This document shows, piece after piece, positions 1 through 7,979 of a DNA stretch of 64,000 nucleotides (positions within the stretch are counted from its first letter, which is position 1; each line of letters opens with the position of its first letter). A program made the translations under genes and the position numbers. Below the pieces are notes generated by a model. That model did no database searches and was not told the origin of the DNA. It saw nothing but the letters and a program-made list of their open reading frames with translations. Origin of the DNA: Citricoccus muralis. GTDB taxonomy: Bacteria > Actinomycetota > Actinomycetes > Actinomycetales > Micrococcaceae. Where the stretch lies: assembly GCF_029637705.1 (NCBI RefSeq), contig NZ_CP121252.1, forward strand, positions 3,065,676 to 3,129,675. Direction: 5' to 3'.

Positions 1-82
1 GCTGGATTCCGGCGGCGTGCTGGTCAGCGACAAGGTGACCCTGGAGTTCGAACTCAGCCTGGTCAAGCGCCGCGAGGGCTGA
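1..82 (+). CDS. YceI family protein, C-terminal fragment
   Basis: Only the last 26 codons are in the window, read from base 2 to the TGA at 80-82. The tail reads GGVLVSDKVTLEFELSLVKR, which resembles the final beta strands of the YceI lipocalin-like fold (typically GG-V-L-V-D-x-V-x-I-x-x-E-V). YceI proteins bind polyisoprenoids or other amphiphiles and are often periplasmic or secreted. The gene is convergent with the Asp23 operon that ends at 104. The call rests on a short motif, so it is tentative. Confidence 0.5.
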   Translation, partial: LDSGGVLVSDKVTLEFELSLVKRREG

Positions 83-103
83 CCGTTCCTCGCGAGGGGG
101 TCC

Positions 104-700
104 TTACTGCACCCGCACCTCGTGGCGGCGCCCGGACTGACGGGTCACGTCCACGAGGATTCCCGCCGCGCTGAGCGGTACTCCCAGGGCCTGCACGGTC
201 TGCGGGAGGACCTCGTCATGCACACGACGCACGACGGCGGCCACATCTCCGCGTTCCTGCACGGTGACCTGCACCGCCAGCTCGGCGTCGCGGCGTGCCC
301 CGCGCAGCACCGCCCGGGCGGCGACGACGTCGTCGAGCGTTTCCGCGGTGGCGGCCACCGCATCCGTGAGCACGGCCGCATCCATCACGGTGGTTCCGGT
401 GCGCGCATCGGCGTGGAAACGCAGCGTGGCGGCCCGGCGGCTGCGCGGAATCTGGGCGATCACCCAGGCCAGGCCGGCCACCGCGAGCATCACCCCCACC
501 GCCACCATCACGGCGGGCAGCCACGCCAGAGTCTCCACGGTCGTCGCACCCGCCCACGGTCTCGCCTCCGGGGCCAGCAGGGGGTCCACACCAGCGAACA
601 CTCCCGCGGCGATCAGCCCCCAGGTCACACCGATGGCCAGCAGCAGCGTGCCCAGCATTCCGAGCAGCACCCGGTTCAGCACTCCGGCACGGGTTTTCAT
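104..700 (-). CDS. amaP: AmaP-like alkaline-shock membrane anchor protein
   Basis: 198 aa, last gene of the five-gene minus-strand Asp23 operon. The start is the ATG at 698-700, which overlaps the TGA of the upstream gene (ATGA). Two hydrophobic segments are visible (about residues 9-31 and 59-84), followed by a soluble C-terminal domain with the alternating Val/Ala beta pattern of Asp23-associated proteins. In Staphylococcus, AmaP anchors Asp23 to the membrane; a similar anchoring role is inferred from topology and neighbours. No catalytic motif is seen. Confidence 0.7.
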   Translation of the reverse strand: MKTRAGVLNRVLLGMLGTLLLAIGVTWGLIAAGVFAGVDPLLAPEARPWAGATTVETLAWLPAVMVAVGVMLAVAGLAWVIAQIPRSRRAATLRFHADARTGTTVMDAAVLTDAVAATAETLDDVVAARAVLRGARRDAELAVQVTVQERGDVAAVVRRVHDEVLPQTVQALGVPLSAAGILVDVTRQSGRRHEVRVQ

Positions 701-1257
701 GAGGCCTCCTTCACCTGAGCGGTCACGCGCACCCGCGGCACCCGGGTCAGACCGGTGCCGGCCAGGCGCTGTTCCACGTGCTCCCGCACCTCGGCCACCA
801 GTGTCTCGGTCTCGCGTAGCGGCGTCGTCACCGTCACCACCACCGATCGCGGCCCAGCGGAGGTGCGCACACCCGCCACCCCATCGACCTGTGCGGCCAC
901 CGCCGACACCAGCGTGGCCATCCCCTGGGTGAGCAGCAGTGCCTCCACGGGCGTGCGGGTGGCTTCGGTCGGCTCGGGCGCGTCCAGGGGTGCGGCATTC
1001 TGTGCGCCCGGGATCACCGCGCACAGCACCAGCACCAGCCCCACCAGCGCAGCCACCACCGCGACACTCCAGCCGGCAACACCGTTCCACGACAGGTCGC
1101 TCACCCCGGTCAGCAACTCCGCCACCGCCGGCGGCCAGTCCCCGGTGAACAGCGCGGTCAGCCCCGCCCACAGGGTGGCCCCGGCGATCGCCACCACGAC
1201 GACGGCAACCACCAGGGACACAGCGGTCCGCGGGGGACGGCGTCGCAAATGTTTCAT
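697..1257 (-). CDS. DUF6286-like membrane protein of the Asp23 operon
   Basis: 186 aa. A basic N-terminus (MKHLRRRPPR) leads into two transmembrane segments at about residues 12-36 and 60-84. A soluble domain follows whose sequence (VVVTVTTPLRETETLVAEVREHVEQRL) looks like an Asp23-type alpha/beta unit. In actinobacteria a DUF6286 protein commonly sits beside Asp23 and AmaP genes. Both ends overlap its neighbours by 4 bases, so it is co-translated with them. A structural role at the membrane is inferred; biochemical function is unknown. Confidence 0.65.
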   Translation of the reverse strand: MKHLRRRPPRTAVSLVVAVVVVAIAGATLWAGLTALFTGDWPPAVAELLTGVSDLSWNGVAGWSVAVVAALVGLVLVLCAVIPGAQNAAPLDAPEPTEATRTPVEALLLTQGMATLVSAVAAQVDGVAGVRTSAGPRSVVVTVTTPLRETETLVAEVREHVEQRLAGTGLTRVPRVRVTAQVKEAS

Positions 1258-1667
1258 CGCAGCACCCGCTCATCCGCTCGGCGCACCCGCGGATGCAGGT
1301 AGCGCACCCGCACATCCACCTGGCGCACGCGCACCCCGGTCAGCTCGGTCACCCGCTGCGCCAAGCGATCGCGCAGCCGCTGAGTGGTGTCTTGAATCGA
1401 CGCCGGGAACGGCAGCCCGACTTCGACCTCCAGCGCGGCCGAGGTGCCGGAGAGGTTCACGTGCACCCGTGGCCGGGCCTGCGAATCCCCTTGAGCGCCC
1501 AGACCCAGAAAACCACCGGAGCGACCCTCAACGTCCGCCATTTCGGAAGCGCACTGGGAGGCGATCTTCTGCACCACCTTCTCGGTCAGGACCAAGCCAC
1601 CGCGCTGCGCGGCAGCCGTGCCCGCACCCGCAGGCGCCCCCGGACTTTCGGTCGTCGTCGCACCCAT
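1254..1667 (-). CDS. Asp23/Gls24 family envelope stress protein (second copy)
   Basis: 137 aa from ATG 1665-1667, six bases after the preceding stop; a longer open frame upstream lies over the small membrane gene and is rejected. The first ~25 residues are Gly/Ala/Thr-rich. The Asp23 domain then runs from VVQKIASQCASEMADVEG through RVHVNLSGTSAALEVEVGLPFPASI to RVTELTGVRVRQVDVRVRYL, matching the family pattern of an N-terminal helix, a small sheet and a C-terminal valine-rich strand. Asp23 proteins are abundant membrane-associated proteins linked to cell-envelope stress. Confidence 0.8.
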   Translation of the reverse strand: MGATTTESPGAPAGAGTAAAQRGGLVLTEKVVQKIASQCASEMADVEGRSGGFLGLGAQGDSQARPRVHVNLSGTSAALEVEVGLPFPASIQDTTQRLRDRLAQRVTELTGVRVRQVDVRVRYLHPRVRRADERVLR

Positions 1668-1672
1668 CCCGG

Positions 1673-1864
1673 TCACCGCCGGTCGGTGGCGCGACCCACC
1701 AGGGCACCCAGGTCCAGGCGTCCGTCGAGCACCAAACCCACCACCAGTCCGACGGCGGCGAAGAAGGACACCACCAGGAAGGCCATGAATCCGCCAAAAT
1801 AGGCCACGATCCCCAGCACCAGGCCGACGATCAACCCCAGGCTCGTCCGGCTCATTCCACTCAC
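1673..1864 (-). CDS. Small two-TM protein of the Asp23 operon (DUF2273-like)
   Basis: 63 aa, almost entirely hydrophobic: a GLIVGLVLGIVAYFGG segment and an AFLVVSFFAAVGLVVGLVL segment separated by a short turn, then a charged tail (DGRLDLGALVGRATDRR). Its ATG overlaps the stop of the upstream Asp23 gene by 4 bases. Small DUF2273 proteins occupy this position in many Asp23 operons and may help tether Asp23 to the membrane. Assignment is by size, topology and context. Confidence 0.65.
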   Translation of the reverse strand: MSGMSRTSLGLIVGLVLGIVAYFGGFMAFLVVSFFAAVGLVVGLVLDGRLDLGALVGRATDRR

Positions 1865-2322
1865 AGCAGCACCTTCGTCTCGGACGTTTCCACGTCGTCG
1901 TCCTCCGGCAGGTGCACATCGGAGACGTGAATATTCACCTCGATCACATCCAGACCGGTGGCGGACTCGACGCTCGCAATCACGTCCGTGCGGATCTGCT
2001 CGGCCACCGCCACCACCGAGGAGCCATACTCCACAATGATGGTCAGATCGATGGCGGCCTGGACGTCGCCCTTCTCCACGGAGACCCCGCCGGCCACGTT
2101 CACCTGCGAGCCGGGAATCCGGTTCGACACCGCGTCAAACATGCGACGGGCGGCTGTGCCCATCGCGTGGACCCCGGGCACATTGCGTGCCGCCAGGCCC
2201 GCCAGCTTAGCGACGACGCTGTCGTTAATGGTGGTGCGGCCTAACGGGGTCTGCAGCGGCGAGGCGATCTCGTCGCCCACCGTCGTCATTGACGGTTCGA
2301 CCCTGGTCTCGGTTGCGTCCAT
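1861..2322 (-). CDS. Asp23/Gls24 family envelope stress protein (first gene of operon)
   Basis: 153 aa. The domain covers residues ~30-140: INDSVVAKLAGLAARNVPGVHAM, then QVNVAGGVSVEKGDVQAAIDLTIIVEYGSSV, then a C-terminal TGLDVIEVNIHVSDVHL, a near-consensus Asp23 pattern. The C-terminus is acidic. An AAGGA Shine-Dalgarno lies upstream of the ATG. It leads the minus-strand operon and is divergent from the ECF sigma factor gene at 2547, with 224 bp between them that should hold both promoters. Regulation by that sigma factor is plausible but unproven. Confidence 0.88.
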   Translation of the reverse strand: MDATETRVEPSMTTVGDEIASPLQTPLGRTTINDSVVAKLAGLAARNVPGVHAMGTAARRMFDAVSNRIPGSQVNVAGGVSVEKGDVQAAIDLTIIVEYGSSVVAVAEQIRTDVIASVESATGLDVIEVNIHVSDVHLPEDDDVETSETKVLL

Positions 2323-2546
2323 GGACGTATCCTTCTCTCTGACTCATGCGCCCTGGTGGGCACGTTCTTCGTCCTGCTCAGCAGCATGCCCGGGGAGCGC
2401 TCACAGTACCAGTTCTGCACGGCGGAGGATTTTTCGCCCACGCCCTGTTGATACTTAGAAGTAGTCTATTCTCAGCTGGCATGGTAGGTAGACATACACA
2501 TTGAACGACACTGAAACTATCATTCGAAACCTCGAAGGGAGGTCGC

Positions 2547-3116
2547 ATGGACGCCGAACCGGATCCGCATCTGGTGACTCTGGTGCTGCGTGCCCAGGAC
2601 GGCGACGTCGCCTCCTTCGAAGAACTAGTCCTGCGCTATCAGACTCCCCTGTTCCGCATGGCCTACCGCACGCTTAATTCGCGGGTCGACGCCGAAGACG
2701 CCGTCCAGGACACCTTCACCTCCGCCTGGACCAAGCTGGACCAGTTGCGCCAGCCCGAGGCGTTCTCCTCCTGGCTGTACCGGCAGTGCGTGAACCGCTG
2801 CAGGGACCTGTTGCGCCGACGTGGCTCCCAATCCGCCGCCCTGCTCAGCTCCGATTTACTGGATGAAACCACCGCCACCAGCGCCGCCGACACCGACCCG
2901 GTGCGTCAGGCGGAACAGTCGTCGTCCATGGATGAGCTGGGCCGACTGCTGGAATCATTGCCCGAAGAACAGCGCATGGTTTGGGTGTTACGCGAACTGC
3001 AACACTTTTCTTATCAGCAGATTGCTGATGCACTAGAAATCACAGAACCCACGGCACGCGGACGCTTAGCCAGAGCGCGCAAATCTCTGGCCGAGGGAAT
3101 GGAGGGGTGGCGATGA
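2547..3116 (+). CDS. ECF-type RNA polymerase sigma factor
   Basis: 189 aa. Region 2 is at residues ~20-90 (LRYQTPLFRMAYRTLNS, VDAEDAVQDTFTSAW, SSWLYRQCVNRCRDLLRR). Region 4 is at ~125-185 (LPEEQRMVWVLRELQHFSYQQIADAL, TEPTARGRLARARKSL). There is no region 1.1 or 3, as expected for group 4 factors. The start is supported by GAAGGGAGG seven bases upstream. Its stop overlaps the ATG of the next gene, a putative anti-sigma factor. Context with three Asp23-like proteins suggests control of envelope stress. Confidence 0.92.
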   Translation: MDAEPDPHLVTLVLRAQDGDVASFEELVLRYQTPLFRMAYRTLNSRVDAEDAVQDTFTSAWTKLDQLRQPEAFSSWLYRQCVNRCRDLLRRRGSQSAALLSSDLLDETTATSAADTDPVRQAEQSSSMDELGRLLESLPEEQRMVWVLRELQHFSYQQIADALEITEPTARGRLARARKSLAEGMEGWR

Positions 3117-3667
3117 GCACCGATGACATTCTCGAGTGCGGCCGCTCCATCGACGACGTGTGGGACAATCTGGACCGTCCACCCACGGAACACGAGCAGT
3201 CCTGCACGTACTGCATCGAGGCGCGACGACGATTCACACGCCTGCGTGACCTCACCGAACAAGCCCGCGAGGCCGACGAGAAGCACGAGATCAGCCCCGA
3301 GTTGGCTCAGCGCGTCGTCGATTTCGCCCGCTCCCACGTCCGCCGCGGCAAACCGGTGCCGGTGTATCGCACCCCGACCACCGATCTCAGCTTCAGCGAG
3401 TACGTGTTCCTCTCCACCATCCGCCGCGTGGTGGACAGCTATACCGGGGTGCTCGCGCGCCGCTCACGCATTCACGTGGACGAGAACCCCGACGGCGGAC
3501 GCACCCGGATGAGCATCCGCGTCAGCCTCGTCGTCGACCCCCGCATCTGGCGCAGCGGCTACGACGAGCAGCTGCGCTCCGCTCTCATCCACACCTTCGC
3601 CTCCGAGCTGGGCGTGGAGCTGACTTCCGTCGACCTCGTGCTGGAGGACCTGCACTATGATGCCTGA
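3113..3667 (+). CDS. Anti-sigma (ZAS zinc-finger) domain fused to an Asp23-like domain
   Basis: 184 aa from ATG 3113, chosen over the in-frame GTG at 3107 because GGAGGGG at 3101-3107 is correctly spaced for it. Residues ~1-45 hold a ZAS-type signature, His27-x3-Cys31-x2-Cys34 (EHEQSCTYC), typical of zinc-containing anti-sigma factors. A helical linker follows. Residues ~95-184 resemble Asp23 (IRRVVDSYTGVLAR, RMSIRVSLVVDPRIW, ASELGVELTSVDLVLEDL). It is translationally coupled to the sigma gene. The inferred role is a cytoplasmic anti-sigma factor sensing through an Asp23-type domain. No transmembrane segment is seen, unlike many anti-sigma factors. Confidence 0.75.
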   Translation: MSTDDILECGRSIDDVWDNLDRPPTEHEQSCTYCIEARRRFTRLRDLTEQAREADEKHEISPELAQRVVDFARSHVRRGKPVPVYRTPTTDLSFSEYVFLSTIRRVVDSYTGVLARRSRIHVDENPDGGRTRMSIRVSLVVDPRIWRSGYDEQLRSALIHTFASELGVELTSVDLVLEDLHYDA

Positions 3668-4136
3668 TTGCACTCCCGAACCGCTGGATTCCGGTACCGG
3701 TTCCGGCTCTCGACCCACCAACACCGAGCACGCCCTGCGGGAGCTGCTGGCCCACACCATCGATGGCGTCGCCGGGGTGTTGCGCCGCGAACCCACGGTC
3801 ACTGATGTGCTGTCCACCCTCACCGACGGGTTGAGCCGGGCCGCGAGCCGGTTGCGCCCGAGCCGTCGGGCACCGCTCACCGACACCGAGGCTTACGGCT
3901 GGACCCAGCGCGACGCCGACCCCAGCCGCACCGACGGTGTGCGGGTCACCCTCGACGACGGACGCGTGTCGGTGCAGGTGGAGGTCTCCGCCCAGCGGGA
4001 CCACCAGACGCTGACGGTCGCCGCCGATGTGCACGACGCCGTCGTCACCCGCCTCCAGGAGCGCCAGCACGTGGTGGGGTACGTCAAGGTCACCGTCGTG
4101 GAGGTCCGCGACGCACAGGTCAGCCCCCGGACTTAG
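3657..4136 (+). CDS. Asp23-like protein downstream of the anti-sigma fusion
   Basis: 159 aa. The start overlaps the previous gene by 11 bases, with GGAGG at 3643-3647 nine bases before the ATG. Residues ~15-65 are helical and Arg/Ala-rich (RELLAHTIDGVAGVLRR); the second half carries a strand-helix-strand unit (VRVTLDDGRVSVQVEVSA, LTVAADVHDAVVTRLQ, VVGYVKVTVVEV) like the Asp23 fold. It forms a three-gene unit with the sigma and anti-sigma genes. Function is unknown; a partner of the Asp23 proteins is inferred. Confidence 0.6.
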   Translation: MMPDCTPEPLDSGTGSGSRPTNTEHALRELLAHTIDGVAGVLRREPTVTDVLSTLTDGLSRAASRLRPSRRAPLTDTEAYGWTQRDADPSRTDGVRVTLDDGRVSVQVEVSAQRDHQTLTVAADVHDAVVTRLQERQHVVGYVKVTVVEVRDAQVSPRT

Positions 4137-4212
4137 CGGACACATCCCAGGAACCGTGGAGCCGAGCCGCCTAGACTTCCTGAAGAACGACCGACACCGA
4201 ATCGGAGCAGCC

Positions 4213-4971
4213 GTGAGCCTGACCCCCTTCCCCTCTTCTGACGCCGCACCGCGACCCTTCCAGCGGCTGTCCCGATCTGCCACCTCGGAGGAGACCTTCA
4301 CCGTGCAGTCCGGGTCGGGGTCGATGACCTTCACCGGTCAAGAGCTGGAGGCGCTGCGCCGTTCGCTGCAGGGCATGCTGCTGGAGTACAAGTTCGCCAC
4401 CCGGGAGGTCGAGACGAAGCTGGCGGTGCTGCGAGACGAGTTCAAGCAGCTCCACGATTACAACCCGATCGAGCACATTTCCACCCGCGTGAAGACCGTT
4501 GATTCGCTCCTGAACAAGGCCGAGCGCAAGGGAGTCGGACTGGATCTGCCGCGGATTCGCCGGGAGATCACCGACATTGCCGGGGCGCGAGTGACCTGCA
4601 GCTTCGTCACCGACGTCTACCGGACCTTCGACCTGCTCGCGGCCCAGGATGACATCACCCTGCTCGAGGTGAAGGACTACATCGCCCACCCGAAACCCAA
4701 CGGGTACAAGTCGCTGCACGCCATCATCACCCTGCCGATCTACCTGTCGTCCGGCCGGCGAGATGTGACTCTGGAGATCCAGCTGCGCACCATCGCCATG
4801 GACTTCTGGGCGTCCCTGGAGCACAAGATCCACTACAAGTACGACGGCGACGTCCCCTCCGGCATGCTCGCCGAGCTCAAAGACGCCGCCGACACCGCCG
4901 CCGAACTGGACCAGCGCATGGAGCGCCTGCACCGCGAACTCCACGGCGGCCCCGGCATCCTCACCGCTTAA
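4213..4971 (+). CDS. Small alarmone synthetase, (p)ppGpp synthetase (RelA/SpoT domain only)
   Basis: 252 aa from GTG 4213, with GGAG just upstream; earlier in-frame ATGs lie inside the preceding gene. The synthetase domain spans ~60-220: helical lead (EYKFATREVETKLAVLRDEF), HISTRVKTVDSLLNKAERKG, ITDIAGARVTCSF, PKPNGYKSLHAIITLP, LEIQLRTIAMDFWASLEHKIHYKY. These are the substrate-binding and catalytic segments of RelP/RelQ-type enzymes. There is no HD hydrolase, TGS or ACT domain, so it should make but not degrade alarmone. Its position beside an envelope-stress sigma module suggests a stress link. Confidence 0.9.
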   Translation: MSLTPFPSSDAAPRPFQRLSRSATSEETFTVQSGSGSMTFTGQELEALRRSLQGMLLEYKFATREVETKLAVLRDEFKQLHDYNPIEHISTRVKTVDSLLNKAERKGVGLDLPRIRREITDIAGARVTCSFVTDVYRTFDLLAAQDDITLLEVKDYIAHPKPNGYKSLHAIITLPIYLSSGRRDVTLEIQLRTIAMDFWASLEHKIHYKYDGDVPSGMLAELKDAADTAAELDQRMERLHRELHGGPGILTA

Positions 4972-5086
4972 CAACGCCCGAGCACGCTGAAACGTATCGT
5001 GCAGAATTTCACCACGTTCGACGGTAGACGCGGACCGGCTCCAGCGACCATGATGGACCGGGAGGGGAACGCGCCACACAACGAGA

Positions 5087-5108
5087 GGGCCGAGATCGTG
5101 CTCGGCCC
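5087..5108 (+). promoter_or_regulatory. Perfect 8-bp hairpin before the flavin disulfide reductase gene
   Basis: GGGCCGAG at 5087-5094 and CTCGGCCC at 5101-5108 pair perfectly around a 6-nt loop, 21 bases before the ATG at 5130 and immediately upstream of a GAGGAAGGA stretch. There is no T-run, so it may be a weak terminator for the alarmone synthetase gene or a leader structure of the reductase mRNA. Confidence 0.4.
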
Positions 5109-5129
5109 GAGGAAGGACGCGGTCCAACC

Positions 5130-6551
5130 ATGCCGGTATCCCCCGATTCCCCCACTCAATCCCAGGACGAGTCTGTCGCCGACGTCATCGTGCTCGGTGG
5201 CGGGCCCGCAGGCGAGGTGCTCGCCGAACGCGTCGTGCGCGCCGGGCTGAGTGCCGCCATCGTCGAGCATGAACTGCTGGGCGGTGAGTGCTCCTACTAT
5301 GCCTGCATCCCGTCGAAGGCGCTGCTGCGGCCGCTGCAGGTGGCGTCCACGACGGCGCATCTGCCGGGGGTGGAACCGACCGCGCCGATTCCGGATGCCC
5401 TGCTGCGTCGTCGCAGCGACTGGGTGGCCCACTACGACGACGCCGGACAGGCGCGCTGGGCAGACAAGGCCGGGGTGAAGGTGTTGCGCGGGCACGCCCG
5501 GTTGGTCGGCGAGCGCCAGATCGAGATCCACCAGCGTTCCGGGGCGCATCACACGGTGACCGCCGGGCGCGCCGTCGTGATCGCCACGGGCTCCACGCCC
5601 CGGATTCCCGCGGTGTTTGAGGGCGTTCCGGTGTGGGATCACCGCGACGCTACCGGGGCGCAGGAGGTGCCGGCACGGCTGATGATCGTCGGCGGCGGGC
5701 CCGTGGCCTGCGAGGCCGCGACCTGGATGTCAGCGCTGGGCGCACAGGTGACCCTGCTGGTGCGCGGGGCGGATGTGCTGGGCGACGCCGAGCCGTTCGT
5801 GGCGGATCTCGTGACCGCCGGCCTGGAAGCTGCCGGCGTCACCATCCACACCTTCACCGAGGTCACCTCGGTGCGCCGTCCCGCCGGAATCGACCCGGGA
5901 CTGGGGCGCGTCAAGGGCGGGGCGGTGACCGTACGCACCTCGGAATCCGAGCTCATGGAGGCCGAGGAGCTACTGCTCGCCACCGGTCGCCGGCCCGATC
6001 TGGACCGGCTGAATCTGGAGTCGGTGGACGTCGACGCCGCCGCGCTGGCCCGCGGGGATCACTCCGGGCTGCCCGACTGGCTGCACGTGATCGGCGACGC
6101 CGCCGGTGGCCCCGCACTGACGCACCTGGGTAAGTACCAGGCCCGGCAGCTTGCCGCCCGGCTGAGCGGCGCGAAGACCACCTCCGACGCAACACCGGTC
6201 CCGCAGGTGGTGTTCACCGAACCGCAGGTTGCTTCGGTCGGACTCACCGAAGCCCAGGCCCGCGCCGCCGGACACTCGACCGTCACCGCCGAGGTGGACT
6301 TCACCGACGTCCCCGGTGCGGCCCTGCTGCGGGATGATCTCACCGGCCGCGCGAAGCTCGTCGTCGACGCCGACACCGGGCTGGTGCTGGGTGCGACCTT
6401 CGTGGGTCCCGCCGCCGGGGAGCTGCTGCACGCCGCCACCGTGGCGATCGTGGGTAAAGTCCCGGTCGGCACCCTGCGCCACGCCGTCGTCGCGTTCCCC
6501 ACCGCCTCCGAGGTGTGGCTGCACCTGTTGGAGAAGTTAGAGCGGGTCTAG
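5130..6551 (+). CDS. NAD(P)/FAD-dependent pyridine nucleotide-disulfide oxidoreductase (Lpd-like)
   Basis: 473 aa, the usual length of dihydrolipoamide dehydrogenase-family enzymes. The FAD Rossmann motif is VIVLGGGPAGEVLAE. The redox disulfide is Cys54-x4-Cys59 within GGECSYYACIPSK. A second dinucleotide site (MIVGGGPVACEAA) and an FAD segment (VIGDAAG) follow, and the C-terminal dimerisation domain carries FTEPQVASVGLTEAQA. The substrate is not determined: dihydrolipoamide, mycothione and quinones are possible in this family. No 2-oxoacid dehydrogenase genes are near, so a stand-alone reductase is more likely than an E3 subunit. Confidence 0.85.
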   Translation: MPVSPDSPTQSQDESVADVIVLGGGPAGEVLAERVVRAGLSAAIVEHELLGGECSYYACIPSKALLRPLQVASTTAHLPGVEPTAPIPDALLRRRSDWVAHYDDAGQARWADKAGVKVLRGHARLVGERQIEIHQRSGAHHTVTAGRAVVIATGSTPRIPAVFEGVPVWDHRDATGAQEVPARLMIVGGGPVACEAATWMSALGAQVTLLVRGADVLGDAEPFVADLVTAGLEAAGVTIHTFTEVTSVRRPAGIDPGLGRVKGGAVTVRTSESELMEAEELLLATGRRPDLDRLNLESVDVDAAALARGDHSGLPDWLHVIGDAAGGPALTHLGKYQARQLAARLSGAKTTSDATPVPQVVFTEPQVASVGLTEAQARAAGHSTVTAEVDFTDVPGAALLRDDLTGRAKLVVDADTGLVLGATFVGPAAGELLHAATVAIVGKVPVGTLRHAVVAFPTASEVWLHLLEKLERV

Positions 6552-6584
6552 CACGGGACTGACACGCCCGCCTGCACCGTCTGA

Positions 6585-7979
6585 TCAGTAGAACAGGTGG
6601 GCCATCACCACGATGATCGGCAGGGTGATCACGGTGCGCAGCAAGAAGATCGCCACCAGGTGGTGGAAGCGCACCGGAATCCGCGAGGCCAGCAACATGC
6701 CTCCCACCTCCGACATGAAGATCAGCTGGGTGATCGACAGGGCACCGACGATGAACCGGGTCATCTCGGCGTCAATGGAGGCAGCGAACGCCGCAGGCAG
6801 CAACATGTCGGCGAACCCGATTAGCAGGGTGGCCGAGGCAGCCTCCGCCTCGGGCACCTGCATCAGCTCCAGCACCGGGATGAACGGGGCGCCCAGCCAG
6901 GTGAACAGCGGGGTGTGCTCGGCCAGCATCACGGACACCGTGCCGATCGCCAAGATACTGGGCACCACCACGACCCACATCTCCAACACATTGGAGAACC
7001 CGTGGCGGATCACCGTACCCAGGCGCACCTCCGCACCCCGGTCCAGGCCGTTGCTCCACGCCCGACGCAGCATCCCGCGCCGCGGCGGAGCCTCGTCCTC
7101 CGGCTGCGGCGTCACGCCCTCGGCGTACTCGTCGGGAATTCGGGAGAGCGGCGGAATCCGCACCATCACGACCCCGGCAATCAACCCGGCCACCACGATG
7201 GTGAGGTAGAACGGCAGGAACATGTGTTGCAACCCCAGGTACCCCAGGATCACCACCGTGAAGGTGACGGAGACGATATTGAACGTGGTGCCCAGCACCG
7301 CGGCCTCGCGCTTGGTGTAGTACCCCTGCACGTACTGCTGATTCGCCATCAGCACGCCAATCGAGCCGTCGCCGAGCCAGGAGCTCAGCCCCACCACGGA
7401 GGACCGTCCGGGCAGGCGGAACAGCGGGCGCATCAACCGGGTCATCAGCGCGCCCACGAAGTCCAGCAGTCCGAAGCTCAGCAGCAGCGGCAGTAATAGC
7501 CCGGCCAGGAAGAAGACCGAGACCAGGACGGTGGCGAGATCCAGGATCACCGCACCAGTGTTTTCGCCCCACACCTGCTCCGGACCCACCTGCAGAATGA
7601 TCAGCAGCGCGAACACCAGCCCGGCCACGCGCACCGCCAGCCACATCCAGCCGACGTCGAAGAGGGTACGGCCCAGATGGTTGTCCAAGAATCCCGGACG
7701 CACGGTCCACCACAGCAACGTGCCCACCACGGACACCGCCACCAGGGTGACAATGATCCACGGGACGACGACGCCGAGCCCGGTGGTCAGGGTGTCCGAG
7801 AGGAACGCGATGGGGATAGTCACGGAGCCGGCACCGTCGGGCACCGGGACCATGAAGATCAGCACCCCGATCAGCGACGGGAGCAGGAACCACCAGGCGC
7901 TGGACGCCCGAGACCGGCTCGGCGGTGTGTCCACCTCGGGGTACGTGTGTGCCGACGTCGACGATGTACTCTCCTTCAT
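6585..7979 (-). CDS. YjiH family membrane protein with nucleoside-recognition (Gate) repeats; putative transporter
   Basis: 464 aa, about ten hydrophobic segments. Family features include the N-terminal WWFLLPSLIGVLIFMVP, the loop GRSSVVGLSSWLGDGSIGVLMANQQYVQGYYTKREAAVLGT broken over two segments, and a C-terminal half with QLIFMSEVGGMLLASRIPV. It is the third gene of an operon in which every junction is a 4-base overlap (ureohydrolase, monooxygenase, this gene). That coupling suggests it imports the amino acid or exports a product of the pathway. The family's substrate is not established, so this is inference. Confidence 0.75.
   Translation of the reverse strand: MKESTSSTSAHTYPEVDTPPSRSRASSAWWFLLPSLIGVLIFMVPVPDGAGSVTIPIAFLSDTLTTGLGVVVPWIIVTLVAVSVVGTLLWWTVRPGFLDNHLGRTLFDVGWMWLAVRVAGLVFALLIILQVGPEQVWGENTGAVILDLATVLVSVFFLAGLLLPLLLSFGLLDFVGALMTRLMRPLFRLPGRSSVVGLSSWLGDGSIGVLMANQQYVQGYYTKREAAVLGTTFNIVSVTFTVVILGYLGLQHMFLPFYLTIVVAGLIAGVVMVRIPPLSRIPDEYAEGVTPQPEDEAPPRRGMLRRAWSNGLDRGAEVRLGTVIRHGFSNVLEMWVVVVPSILAIGTVSVMLAEHTPLFTWLGAPFIPVLELMQVPEAEAASATLLIGFADMLLPAAFAASIDAEMTRFIVGALSITQLIFMSEVGGMLLASRIPVRFHHLVAIFLLRTVITLPIIVVMAHLFY

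Noticed and set aside
264..1930. Long plus-strand frames opposite the Asp23 operon
   Set aside because: No domain motifs, biased composition, and they cover well-supported minus-strand genes with ATGA junctions.
2460..2546. Possible ECF-type autoregulatory promoter (GAAC with a downstream CATTCG) before the sigma gene
   Set aside because: The match to a GGAAC-N16-CGTT pattern is partial and no second copy was found to support it.
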